DNA from: Brugia malayi
Lineage: Eukaryota > Nematoda > Chromadorea > Rhabditida > Onchocercidae
Reading direction: 5' to 3'
Assembly: GCF_000002995.4 (NCBI RefSeq)
Contig: NW_025062479.1
Span: forward strand, 18,224,721-18,288,720
Length of the DNA: 64,000 bases
Part shown: positions 27,401 to 41,091 of the stretch, piece by piece
How positions within the stretch are numbered: position 1 is the first letter of the stretch
How the letters are laid out: each line of letters starts with the position of its first letter
Notes under the pieces: model-generated
The model's database searches: none
The model's input: only the letters and a program-made list of their open reading frames with translations
Told to the model about the DNA's origin: nothing
Translations under genes and position numbers: made by a program

Positions 27401-28600
27401 TTCGATCTTATTAGATCATTCACAGTTGATAGTATCATAAAGCAATTAATAATACGAAAAAATTATGAACTCAGCCAAGGTGTGGAATGCAATAATCCCA
27501 TTTTTCCACTATTAGAGAAGAGATAAAATTTAACAGATGTGAAACAAAACAAACATGATACTAACCTTACGATAATAACCAAATAAGCTGGAACTTGTAA
27601 TAACTGGAGTAAAAACACACACCAGTAGACAAAAATTACTTCAGATATGCTTTTGAAAATTGAATTTGGCGAGTTCAGTTCAACTGAGAATTCTGCAGAG
27701 TAGTTCTAGAAAAGTTGCATGAAGTAAAGATACTTGTTCATTATTTATAGTACAAAAAGCGGGCATTAGTAAGCGCTCTCGTTGATACATATGAAGTTGC
27801 TAGATGTTATCATTATCAACAAAACAAAAATAAGGTTAAAATGCTGAGAACAACTGAATTGTTTTTTAAACTTTACTGATAACCTCAAGCTACAGAATGC
27901 TTCTCAGAAGTAACCTTAGCATCGACGTTTGTTGAATTTAAATTAAAGAACATTGTGATTTCTTGAAAGTTGCGTAGTTAGCCATGAAAATGTAATATTC
28001 ATTTCCACATCTTCTTCTAATTTTATGATCTGGAAAAGACTAGAATTGAATGGTTCACTTCTATAAAATATATAGAAATGAAAAAGCTGTTCTAATCATT
28101 TTCTGGGGGAAAAATTTTTTTTTGCATTTAGAAAATGTATATACTTTTTAAATCTAAAAATTTAGGGTGATGGGAATCGTATTTCATGTTAGCACGGCCT
28201 CGACAAAAAAATGTTTCTAATAGAAGACCTTCTACTATTCGGTGAAAGTAAAAAAGAAATCTGCTATCGTCAACATCAATCATGGACAATATCAAAGATT
28301 CCTGGTTGATAATTCCGTTCAGTTTTGTGTAAATTATAGCAAAAGCAAAGCGCCAAGCCACTGTCAATTTTGCATCTCAGAGAATGTACTACGTAAAAAA
28401 GTAATGCGCTTTAATCACATATGCGATAATATATTTTTTAAGAAATAAAAGAAAAAATCAGACATTCATCAAAAAAAAAAGCTGAAATTATGAAAAGAAA
28501 CGAAAATAAAAGAAAGACGTGGCAATATGAATGACTCGTTTGTTGTACAATCAATCTATCATCAAATGTTCCCTTTATGAAGAGTCCGGATAACCGGATG

Positions 28601-28620
28601 AGATGGGATATATATCCCAT
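28601..28620. repeat. Perfect 20-base palindrome
   Basis: The sequence GATGGGATATATATCCCATC equals its own reverse complement. It lies in the long spacer, with no gene nearby. Confidence 0.8.
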
Positions 28621-29393
28621 CTATAATTACAATTGCAAAATAAATCTTTACTTGAGGAAAGGAACAAGAGAATAGAATATCAGACAGTTGGCAAGATGGG
28701 TGAATGAATTTCTAACATATCGTTCATCTTCTCTCTTCTCTTTCCCTCCTTCGTCGTAGACACACTGCACATCATCTGACTAATACCTTCTAGCATTGCT
28801 GATTTCATTTCAATTCAGCCAAATGGCTATTTACTTCAAGAGTTGTAATAACCAACAATCTTATAATAACAATTAATCACGGAGGTAATGTACGGAATGT
28901 GATTCTAACGTGTTCTTGAGGTTCTCCGCTTTCATTCTCTCATATTATGCTTTCTGAACTAGAATTTTTAGGAATGAAATCTAGTAAGCTTAAGAAGGAC
29001 ACGTTAGTATTAAACGTAACCTCAAGTAAAATAGAATACTGAGATACATTCTATATTTTTTCTCATAATTATAACTTTTTTATAAGTCTCAGTAAGACAG
29101 TTTATAAGCAATGTCAAACATCAGTTTCATTCATGCAAGCATTAACTACTAACAAAGAGTAGAAATGGTAAGTTAAATAAAACGTGAAAAATAAACAGTA
29201 AACAATACTACAAGGGAACAGAGTGGAAGATTTGGGTGAAGAAAAATGCAAGAATTAATATTGCAGCATTAAAATTGGCATTACTTTTCTCACCTACAAG
29301 TAATATTAATCTTACATGACTGACCTTCCATCGCTACCTGTCTCTTTCAGTAGAGCCAGCAAAAATCAGTTCCCTTCTTTTTGATGAATTAAG

Positions 29394-29400
<7 letters not shown>

Positions 29401-29424
<24 letters not shown>
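29401..29424. repeat. (GA)n microsatellite
   Basis: Twelve uninterrupted GA units are visible directly in the spacer. Confidence 0.9.
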
Positions 29425-30648
29425 TATTATATATAAATAGACACCTAGAAACTAATTATTATCATACATTCATGTCCACTCATTAAGCCTAATTCCTGTT
29501 CTCTTCAAGATGCTTTTCCACTTCAGTTGTTGAAAACGTGTAATAGTTACACTGAACATAGCGATTTAATACACATCTAGACATTTTACACATAACAGCG
29601 ACTGAAAAGTGTCCAACTCAGATCTGTATCTTATCAGATTATCAGTGATTCAATTCAATTCCAAAACCCATCGCAACATATCCATGCTTATTTTGTTATT
29701 TCAGATTGCTGCACTCATTACATGAACTATAACTCGTGTTTCGCTACTAATCAGTTTAACTTCCATCAAATTACATATTTAAAATAAGTCCATCCACAGA
29801 TGTATTAACTTCATAATCAAATATTAGCTAAAAAACAACAAAAATTTAAAAATGGATGTTGATAAGTGGCATTGTCAAACGCTATTGTCACTTGAAATTT
29901 TACTAAACTTAGCGACTACTTAGTTTTCGGCTAAATTTAATAAAACTTTGAGACAAAATGTTTTTTAGTCTTTCCTAGAAGGTCTAGCTTATTTGAAAGA
30001 CCGACTCGACTCAAGAAAAAAATTTAGAAAAAAGAAATGCTGTAAGTAACTCTAAGATCAGATATGGCCTGCTATCAGGAAGTGTTTTAAAGGCCCGTGT
30101 TATAAGTTACATAACCGACAAAGCAGTTTAAACTAAATTCCAAAAAAATAATGATTTTAACTTTAGCATAATAGGCAATTGTTTTTCCGGTTAAATTAAA
30201 TATTTCTCACTCAATTTTTTTTTGAGCTTCTAATTTCTCACTCAAAGTCATGCTTAAGCAAAATTTGAAAGCGATTCTTCTGGAGACAAAGCTTCATTAT
30301 ATTCCGCTGTAATCTAATATTTCATTGCCTTATCGCAAAAAGGTAAAGTAAATGATTCAACTTAAACAAAAAAGAATTTAGAACAGATAGCGCAGTAAAC
30401 AATTTATAATCGATAAGGTCGTTTGGCTAACAATGAGGCGTTTTGAAGCCATAAACACAGCGAATCCAACAGTGGCAGTGTTAAATGATTCAGAGCATAT
30501 AATGAATGATTGATTCATTGGAAAGAGCAATACGGCATAGCTAACAACTAGGCTTCGATTGTCAACCAATTTCACAACTTATGAATATCTGAAAGTAAAG
30601 AAAAATGGGTTGTGAGTGATACGTCGCACAGTTAACCAATTTCCTTCA

Positions 30649-30680
<32 letters not shown>
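30649..30680. repeat. (TTA)n microsatellite
   Basis: About ten and a half uninterrupted trinucleotide units in the spacer between the minus-strand membrane-protein gene and the EB gene. Confidence 0.9.
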
Positions 30681-31286
30681 CATTATTGATATAATACTTC
30701 TATCAAGTTATTATTGTTTATCTTAATGAGGCGCTGTTGATATAACTGACTCTCATGCAGTCAGTAAGAGCGCAACTAAGAAATTTTTATCAACCATCCA
30801 TCACACTTATTCGCCTACTTAAAATACTTCATTAATAGCGTCATTCTTTCATTTCCTCCATGTTAGTTTCTCACTTCTAATATTCCTTTGGTACCATAGC
30901 ATTCAAACGAATTTGATATGAAAATGAACAAGAGGCTTACAAGCTGTGAGAACTTGCTATTTGACACTTCATCTCCACAAAGAAATCCCTAAGCTTTTAT
31001 GCTTATAAACATTGTTCATGTTAGAAAATACGATAATTACTCACTCAATGGCCTAATTACATCGTGAACAAAAACAATGTATTTAGAATCACTTTCCGGT
31101 AGAACTCTCAGCTATAAGTATTGAAGATGACCAGTTCAATGTAATCTGCCTTGACATTTGATTCCTATTTTCACTTTTCTAAATTTATCATTTAAAAAAT
31201 TTATTATAAGATTTAAAAACAGATAAGAGTGAGTTTTTAGGTATTTTTGGTTTCAAACATACATAAATCCCGACGTATTATTATTG

Positions 31287-31323
31287 TGTAGAAATATGCA
31301 AATTTTGTTTGCATATTTCTACA
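31287..31323. repeat. Perfect inverted repeat, 16-bp stem and 5-base loop
   Basis: The arm TGTAGAAATATGCAAA (31287-31302), the loop TTTTG and the exact reverse complement TTTGCATATTTCTACA (31308-31323). It lies about 470 bases upstream of the EB gene start. The A/T-rich stem is too short for a usual microRNA precursor. Confidence 0.85.
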
Positions 31324-31404
31324 GTTGGAAATAGGAAGTATGTTGTGTTGGGAAGTATTAATGGACATAGAGGTTATTGTTGATTCAGTTGTGCAAATAT
31401 ACAG

Positions 31405-31554
31405 GTTATCCCTATAGATCGTCTAGCTTCGGACAAGTTAGCCGCATCGGTTCGCATAACAAAATGGCTAACCCAAACATTAAAAGCCTTTGTAACATCT
31501 TCAGACCACACCAGCATCCGCAATTTAACGAATCTATGTCAAGCTCTAGGATAA
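31405..31554 (+). other. Orphan exon-like open stretch ending in a stop
   Basis: Following an acceptor TATACAG, a 50-codon stretch in phase 0 reads VIPIDRLASDKLAASVRI and continues with an amphipathic-looking sequence (TKWLTQTLKAFVTS) to end LCQALG and TAA. It is clearly less AT-rich than its surroundings and lies 240 bases upstream of the EB gene. I could not identify upstream exons, so it may be the last exon of a gene I failed to see, a decayed exon, or chance. Confidence 0.25.
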
Positions 31555-31794
31555 ACTAAAATTTGTTGACCTAAGAGGAACGAAATCTGAACTCGACTAA
31601 TAGCTTTCATCTGTATAAGCTCTCCTTCCACTTTAATATTGTGTTTTCAGCATATTCTAACCATCCTTTCAAATCCAATTGTTCTCGCTTACAGAAGAAA
31701 TACTTCTTTTCTCTCAAAGTCAAAATAATAAAAGAATTTGGTGGAAGCGTTAGTTCTCCTTGGAGCTGAATATTTTGAAACAACAATTTTCTGG

Positions 31795-34700
31795 ATGGTT
31801 ATCCCATTTTTCTTGTCATTGTTGTTTGCTGGTAAGTAGTTTAATTTATCTATTTTGGATCACAACGGGATACAACTTTACTGTCACACAATGTTGCTAG
31901 TTCCATTTTACAAGAAAATTAAAAAGATTTCCTCCTAAAATTTCTCCTACAAAAAGATTCTCTTACAAAAAAAAAAGTCTCGTAACAAACAGTTTGGGAG
32001 AATGTTGAGAATTCATCAATAATTAATATTATTTAAACTGATTTCTGAAATAACTATGTTTTTCTGAAAGCCAACTAAGATCTCAATATGTTTTCTTATA
32101 CAATTTCTGAATTTGCAACAACTATTTTCTGCGTATTACATATGTAATAAGTAGGAAATAGTTGTCACTTTAATTACCATTCATTCCCGGTGCTTCATTA
32201 AAAATTTTAAGTAATTTGGTTGAAATGTTTTCATTCATTTTTTTTCTAAATAATACAAAGTAAAGAATGTTTAATATGGCTGAAAATCTTGATACTCTTT
32301 ATTCATAAAGAATTGGAACATTTCTATTCACTTTATTAAAAATTCTGAATAATTAAGTAATGAATAGCTATAATAGTCTTGTAAGATTGGCAATACATGG
32401 AATTGTTATCTACGTTTAAATATCCCTGTTAATTTTTGAAATTTAACTCAGGACTTTTTAGAGAATGATAATGGTAATCTTGATTAATCAGTGAATAACT
32501 TTAAAGATATTTTGTTTGTCAGATCTTACTTGTCATTTTCACTAACAAGATAATGAGAAGATTGAAGTGAAGAAAAGTTTTGCGAGAAACGGAAGCAACT
32601 GTGCGCCCATAATAAAAAGGCCACTGAGGGGTCATTGAAGATGGCAGTAGTATAAAAGAACTTTTGAACTCCAAATAACCTTTGTACTTCTGCTTCACCC
32701 TCCATTCAGAATGCTATCAGTTACATATCTCTTTTTTATGAATACCATTATTTTATTCCCCAAGTTATATTTTCTTGAGAATTAGCAGAAATTACTGACT
32801 ATTTTATTCCCCAAGTTATATTTTCTTGAGAATTAGCAGAAATTACTGACCTCAAAATTTAGGTTCCTCGCCAGACAGAGTACCTCATGTCGGTGAGATT
32901 GGGGCCTTTTGTGACCCACGTAATTTGCCGTGTACAACTCCAAATACTTTTTGCGTCAATAATATCTGCGCCTGCTCACCAATGTACGAAGAGGTCAACA
33001 AAGAGTGTATCTTAAAATCAAGTAATATGGGATCGTTTTTATGAATTTTGGATATTTATCTCTAAATATTTGTTAGGAAGTTGCTAAGGAATGTGAACTA
33101 TATAATTTTCTTAATCAATGCCATGCAATTATTTGATTTTTAAGTTCGACAACTTTTTGTAAATCTCCTTTTCATTCATCTTTCAGAATAATAAGTAATG
33201 CTATAAATATTAGAAAGGTTCATGTCCTAATTTCATTACATATTCTCATCTGTTTTTAGGTAAAACTCTGGCATCGAAATGTAAAACATCGGATGAATGT
33301 ACGGGAAAGGGAGAATACTGCAATAGGGACAGTGGAAAATGCTGGTGCTTATCAACACATTTCGTCCTAGGCGGAAAGTGTAAACCAGGTAACTATAAAG
33401 CTATTTCAGCATTTTACTTTATCACTTATCTTTGTAGGATGTTTTTTTATGGAAATAAAAAAAAAAAAGCTTTATAGAAAAAAGTCTTTATTTTAAATGT
33501 TTTAAAAATCAAAAAAAAAAAAAATTGTTTTGTAAAAATAGAGCTTGTAGCATGATTTAATAAGTTTGAGCCAATTTTTTTCCCTACAGAACCTAGCAAC
33601 TATAACATAAAGGATAAAAAACGAAATGAAGAAATCAGTAAATGAGAAAAAGTTCAACTTGAAATGAAAGAGAAAGATGAACGCATAATATCTCGAACAC
33701 TTTCCAACATATTTTAGTAATTTATCCGGGACAAAAGGGTTGTGAAGATTCAAGACAATGTGCTAAAGGTTATCCAGGTGCTATTTGCAGTCAGAATAAA
33801 TGCCACTGTCCAAAGGGTTTTAAAGCTAAGGCATTCAGTTGTTTCAAAAGTTAGTTTTATACAAGCTTCTTCTTTCATTGATACCGTACTTATAAAAATA
33901 TCAAGTTCGAAGAGGACCTTTAGTCCATTTCTTTTTTTTTATCCTTGCGCAAATATTTTAAGCATTTTATAAAAAGTAAAACTAAGTTCTCTCTGTACAG
34001 GTATACAAATTCTGAAATTCCAACCTACAACTTTATAACTGCTATAGTAAGTGATTTTTGTTTCCCTTTGCTTTGCCGTTAAAATCTCATAGCAGAGCAA
34101 TAGTTCTGTAGATAAACGATATACTCCACAACGCAAACGATCGCAACCGCCCTCTATGAGCGCTTACGACCAAATTAGTTTTACTGAAAAAGCAAAATAT
34201 AACCTATCCGGCTTCCCAACAGGTTAATAATTGATTGAAGTTAATATATTCTAACGTTAATATTTCTATTTTGTCACTTGCTTGATATTTAAAATCTACT
34301 AAATAATTCTGAATTTAGAATAATTAACTAGCATTATGAAAATCTGAAATGATTTCTTTTCCTTATGTCTTTTAATTTCCAGTATTTAGCTAAAACTATT
34401 CAGTTAGGTGACAAATTGTAAACACTTTTCTAAGAGTAGTTGAGTGATTAATTTTTACATACATAAGTGCATAAAAGGCTTAAAGATAATTTAATGATAA
34501 ATATTTGCATTGATATTGTTATTGCCATAATCATTAATCAAACATTGAGGGAAATCTGTAATTGTTGCAGCGGTGCATGAATAACAGGAGCCAATCGTGT
34601 TAATCACACCTGTTCTGAATTTCTACTAGCTTACTGTGACGGAAGATGCAAATGCTTAGTGAATTAATTTAATACCAAAATAGGTTGCATGGATAATATT

Positions 34701-37700
34701 TCATATAAATTCCGGATTACCAATCATTTTTGAGATTCTTTTTAATTTGCTCTGTGTTCAAGCTTTTGTGAAATTTCGATCATTTCAGTGCACCGAACAA
34801 CCGTTTCATTTTTATGCCCTGTACAGCAAGTATTTATAGAAGAAGTTGGCATTTGTATGACAAGTAAGTATTTGCATCTTTCAGAGCTTTCTAATTCAAA
34901 TCTTTCATTAATTTTATTCACTTTTCAGCACGACTACCGGGCGAATCTTGTCATTACTCTGAACAGTGTATAGCAACTGAACCGGGAGCATTTTGTCAGA
35001 AACTGAAATGTACGTGTGCTCGGGGAATGAAATTCAGTGGAAATTCATGTACTTTAAGGGATACAAAGTGTTCTATTCATGGTTATGTTTGGGTACCTGA
35101 AGTGGGCCAGTGTATGCAAGGTATGGTATCTTAATAAGGCACAAAAATTACTAACAGATCAAAATAGAAACAGCGTAAACAAAGTTTTCAATATTTCCGG
35201 TTTTCTGTCTTCACGGTTTGATGGAAAGAAGATTTAAAGGAATCATCGAAGTTAGACTATTGTTTTATCTGTTATTTTAAAGCAATTTTTTAAAGAAATT
35301 TTGTTGAATACATTATCTTTCATAGCTTTTAGGTGCTTAGAAGACAAAAGTTGTTCTATCTTCTAAACCTGTCATTTTTTAGTGCTACCACCCGGTGCAA
35401 ATGGTTGCAGTCACTCAGTACAATGTTCAGCAGCCGTTGATGGCGCATACTGTTTTCGGCATAAATGTATGTGTCCTGGGAAACTAATACCGATTAATGG
35501 GATATGTGCGGTGAAATGTCACGAAAACATGACATTCTCTGCAATAGTTGGAAAATGTATATCAGGTACAATTTACTTCTCTGATAAAGCATAAAATATT
35601 AATTTGCATGTTTAATCGATCATCTACTTGACGCACTGATGTTGGCGTTAATCATTCTTTTAAGTTTATTGCTTTTTCAAATAGGTACAATTATTCTGTC
35701 GGTATCAGTGATTAGGTCTAGCTTTTTTTTCCAGCTGTTAAACCAGGAAGGCAATGTCAGTACTCATCACAGTGTCAAACAAGTAACGCTGAAATGATTT
35801 GTATTCGAGGAATTTGTCGTTGCTCTCTGGGTAAAGTATTCACAGGTGACAGGTGTGCTGAAAATTGCCTTCAAGGTCATATTGTCGGTAATAACGGAAT
35901 ATGCAAACAAGGTTGTTTTGAGAAAGTTAAATGTCTTGAGAATTTTCTGATATTTAAAATTTTCAGTTTTAATTTGAGCTAATTTAATTATAAGCAGGTC
36001 ACTGTGAATTCCAGTTTTTCTAAGATTTTTTTGTGATTGAAATTCTTTTTTACAAATTAAATTTCTTTTACAAAGCTAACCTTATGAACTTCAAATTCAA
36101 TTACCAGTGGTAAATGCTTGCTCAATTGGAAGTGAGCAATGTCTGAGTAGCTCAAGCTGTTCTTCCGGTATATGCGAATGTCCGTTTGGGACAGTATCAA
36201 AATCCGGTGAATGTTTATTAGAACGAAGGGTTCCCATTGGTTTTCCTTGTAACTCTACTCAAATTTGTCTCGGAATTGCAAATTGCATTGATGGCATCTG
36301 TCAGTGCCCAATGGGTATGGTTATACAGGTTAGTATTATTGAATACTGAACTGTTATTACCAAATATTTATATTTCCTTAGCGTCATTTCTAAATCCTTG
36401 CATATTTAATGTTTCAATTTAAAAAGACATATAGAATGGGAAGTGTCGTGACTTTATGTTAAGTGGTGCTGGAGGTAGTTGTGCTAGCGGAGAATTATGC
36501 AGCGGTGGATCGATATGTACCAAATCGGTTCGATTTTGAGATATTTCTCATAGTGGTATTCTTTTTTATATTTTAGAAATGAATGTGTATAAAGAATGGT
36601 AGATTTCGGAAATAAGAAATAACTTTTATTTATAGATCTGTTTATGCCCAACTGGTACAACAAACCAAAGTGGTCTATGCGTACCTGAACAAAAAAGTTT
36701 GTTTTTCTAAGTGTCTACTTCAATAAGCTTACTATTTGTGCCTGGCAAGAGATGTCATAAGTAGCTGATTTCATTTATTCATTGGAAATTTTTTTATTCG
36801 CAAAATAATGTCCTGAGAAGTTCGTATTTGAAAACTGAATTTAACAATTGAAAATATGAATTGTTAAAAGCTAAAAAAATACGAAAGATACTGATAAAAC
36901 GTAATGTTCAGAATTTTTTCTCTTTCCAAGAAAATATGAAGAGACATGTATAAATGGAGGAACATGTTCTGGTGATTTACTTTGTATCGATGGGATTTGT
37001 CAGTGCCCGCAAGGGACATTCTTGAATAATAGACAATGCATAGCATCAACAGGTGCACGTCATATTGGAGCTTTACCCACAACATTCAAATTTTAACGAT
37101 GTTTGACTAATAGAAATATTATGTTTGTTTTGATTTTATTGATATCTCAATGGAATTTAAAAATTTTCTATGCGTTTTGAATACTAAATTTTATTGCAGG
37201 TAAATGCTCGAATTCCTTGCAGTGTGGAGAAAACTCCTATTGCGATCACAAAAGCGGTCTTTGTATTTGCCAAGGTTTGTTTTTTTTTTAAAAAGCCAGA
37301 ACTAATTAAGCAGTTTTACTATTGTTCAGTCATGTTCATATCTGTGCATTATCTCACCTTGGAGTTTCATCTTCGTTATCAGGTGAGTTATTAACTTGTT
37401 TCTAAAAACGGCTAGATTTCAGATGGGCACCAGTACTGGAATCAGTCCTGTATACCAACGTTTTCACGTACGTTAATATCACCAATCAAAACATGTATCA
37501 TCAATGCCGATTGCATAGCTGGTACGAAGTGCGTCGCAAACAGGTAAAGCTTTTTTATTTAAATCGTAAGGGACAAAAAAGTGATGGAATCTCGAAAATG
37601 ACTTCCATCAAAATTTTTAAAATCTCTCCACTAAATATTCTGAAAATTTGATTTCGCCATCTGTCATATTTTCCATTTAGGAATGGAAGAAGGAATGTTG

Positions 37701-40700
37701 ATGAAAAGTTAACAATGAATATGATATAGAGCTGAAAAGAGCTTCAGAAGCAGGAATATGTGTTAAAATTGTTTTAATTTGGCTGACTGCTGTAAACTGA
37801 ATAAATTTACAGATGTCATTGTCCAGCAGGTGAGATTTTTACGGAGGGTAGATGTCAGATGGTTTTTGCTGAACCTGGCGAATCTTGTTTTAATGGGGAA
37901 ACTTGCGTATCAAACTATGTTTGCATTAATGGTTCATGTTCATGTCCTGATGGTGAAGTGTCGAAGGATGGCAATTGTATTACAGAGGATACTGAAATTA
38001 AGAAGTATACCAGCTACCAAGGTAAATTTCCATTACCTTTCATTAGCTGTTCACTCCCGCTCCACCGTTCTACTGCTATTTTTTTTTTTTAGTCTTTGCA
38101 CTTAATATCCAAAATAAGGATGATTACTCCTGAAACTGAAACACGATGAACTTAAAAATCCCTTTTTATCTAAACTCTGGATTTTAATGTGTTTCTGTTT
38201 TTAGCCGAGCCTAATTCTCCCTGTAACAGGGGTGAACTTTGTATCGGTGGATCATTTTGCAATGTTATGGATGGACTTTGTCGATGTCCTGCGGATACTA
38301 TCTTGCAAAGTGGAAGATGTGAATTCACTAATGGTATTATAATACTTGCAATTAGAAAAGCAAAGGAATATTGCATGCCACTTCTTAGCTATTCACTTTG
38401 CCTATATTTAGAACAATTGCTTTTCACGCTTCCGCCACAGTACATTTTTAATCGAAGTAAGGACATGCTAAGGAGATCATCGAATCATACTAGAATCAAT
38501 GTAACTCGAGTAACACTTCGTATAAATGGTTGCGAAAGTAACGATGATTGCCACGGCGGCTCTTACTGTTTTGGCCACCGATGCGTTTGTCCCATTAATA
38601 TGATCATGAAAGGTGGCTTATGTCAGAGAATGTTCCCGACTTCACGTGAGAGAGGTTTTTTCATTTCCTATAATTCCTAACAAAATATGAAGAAAAGTGC
38701 CTGTTGAATTCTTTCAATTTTAGATTCTTAACTTCCAAAAAGAACTCTTTTTTGCTGTGGTCAGTGCATATTTTCATGATCTTGTTTCTTGCTTTTTTAA
38801 CACTTCTTTGATAAATCTAGAAAAAAGTATCCTTAACTTTTTTGATGATTGATTTTCTCAGCGGGTAGACGATGTTCAGCAAACTACGATTGTGTAATGC
38901 ATAATACAGTATGTCAGAAGGGAGTATGCGTCTGCCTTTCTGGATATGATTTGTTTGGAGGTACAAAATGTATACCAAAAGCAACACCCTTCCTTAAAAC
39001 TTACCGACAAACAGTAATACCAGCAGTAACGACAGCAATTACTCCTATGAGCAACAGTATTGTCGAGAACAGTAAAACTGATGAAATGGTAACAGATAAA
39101 GTGATAAGTCCAGAGAAAGAAATTAAACCAGATGAAACAAGCCTTGGTTCTACAACGTTCACAGCTTTATCACTAACTGACGTTGGCAATGAACGTATAC
39201 CATCGAGTCGGCAAACTGAAGTAATCGTAAACATATCAGGTGGCGTTTGCAACGAAACAACACTCTGTCTGTTTTTCTCCGTCTGTCGTAGCGGTATTTG
39301 TAAATGTCCTTTGGGTACTCGTATCTCCGACACAGAATGCAAATTTATGGTTGATGGTAAGTTGTTTCGTTTCTTTCTTTTTTTTTCGCATCATACTGAT
39401 TGTTTATTTTTTGTGAATAAGTGTATCATTCCTTCTAAAGAGTATTCAGATTAAGCGCAACTTCAACGATTCCTGTTAAATATTTCGTGATATCACACAA
39501 TGTCATCCCGATACTTTATTCAGTTATTTTAGAAATTCAGATTTGTGATTTTTTTACAGAATTTTAGAGCACAGAGTTGTGCGAGGCATTGTTAGGTTCA
39601 TTGCAGGATAGGCGAATGATGTATTTCGGGATGAATTGTTTTTCTTATCATTATGAATATTTCTTTTTTTGTTTGCTTTTTCTTCGTTTGTTAGGTTGCA
39701 ATTCCAACAATTTAAGTAAGTCGCCTGCGACAATTCGAGAAATTATTGCATAATGGATATTCGCTATTAGCGTATTCGAAAGGTGCTACAGTTCCGTTTA
39801 AGTCGCAAACAACCCATTCGTTATCTTTAACAGCTGCAAGTCAGTCTAATTCAACTGTAAAAGTTATTACAATGCCAGCGAATCGGATTCGGAGTATGAA
39901 GGAAGTGTGGCCAACGACGCAGCCACAGATACAGCCTAAACTTGTAACATCGATGAGCAGTTCGTTTCTGCTTTATCTTTTATTAGGACAATGAAATTAG
40001 TCAAGTTACCATGGTAACACTCGAACGAGAATAGTGTACTAATTTTTGCCGATAGCTTCGCCCTACACTAAATATTAATTTGCACAGAAGCATCGCGTTT
40101 GGGCGCTTATTGTGATGATGAAAAAGCTTACTGCGCAAATGGTTCAGTATGTATTGAAAATCAATGTGTGTGCGAGTCTGATGATGTAATGATTGACAAT
40201 ATGTGTGTTCCACGTGTTCATGGTATTTCTAATTAATTGAAAGCCGAACTGTAATAAAACTCATCCAAAAATACTCAAAACATTTTTTTTTTTTGTTTTC
40301 AGTTAAGAATTTTTGCTAATTTAGCTAGAAATAGAAGCTTTTTTCTTCAAAATTTTCCCCAGAGAAATTTGATTTTTAGCTGAATGATCAAAATTTTCCT
40401 CATCATTATAGCCATTTTCATTATTTCAGAAGTTTAGCTTTAGCTAGATGAATAATTCTTATTATTAGTAGTTTACTGTTACAGTTCGATGTAAAACATC
40501 CCGGCAGTGTCCTTCTCGGGCACAATGTATCCACGGTTTATGCTCTTGTGTCTCAGGTACTGCTATGTCTCGATATGGCTTCTGTATACCAGTGAATATC
40601 GGTCTGTTTTCTTTCACAGTCTCTTTTATGAAAATTTTCGGCACTTTATTCCATTTTCAATCTCACAAACAGATTTTTTTGTGCTGCAGATAATTTAATG

Positions 40701-41043
40701 TGGTTAAGGTCAGTGCCAATTTATTCACATAGAAAAAGGTCTGGAAAATGAAGAGAATGAGAGCACTAATATTTGAAATTTGATTTTAAAATCTTTAAGA
40801 ATCACATCCTGGAATGCCTTGTTCTGATGGAGAGACGTGCAGTGGATTTTCGAAGTGTATCCGAGGGTTGTGTACCTGTCCACCTGAGAAGAATAACATC
40901 GTTGATAATGAATGTGTTAAAGTTCGTGGTGAGAACATTTTGTCATTAATAGGTTGAATCAGTAATGTATTTCCAAAATCCTGAAGTAGATAAATTTAAG
41001 CTTTAAGTATTTTATAACTTTTGTAAAAAGCAATTCTTAGACC

Positions 41044-41091
<48 letters not shown>

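Larger units (their letters stand above)
24438..31794. other. Long spacer; simple repeats and palindromes, no firm gene
   Basis: More than 7 kb without a recognised gene. The sequence is AT-rich throughout. It holds a degenerate CTAT-type repeat near 25548-25592, a (GA)n tract, a (TTA)n tract, two palindromes and one exon-like open stretch just before the EB gene (31405-31554). The part next to 24437 should contain the promoter of the small minus-strand gene, and the part next to 31795 the promoter of the EB gene; I cannot point to specific elements. Confidence 0.45.

Noticed and set aside
36929..36931. Acceptor CCAAG at about 36930 for the EB exon that contains YEETCINGGTC
   Set aside because: It gives the wrong phase. 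The acceptor at 36911 (GTTCAG) keeps phase 1 and a continuous frame.
39001..39342. 113-codon minus-strand open frame
   Set aside because: It is the shadow of the long EB exon with the Thr/Ser-rich linker on the plus strand.
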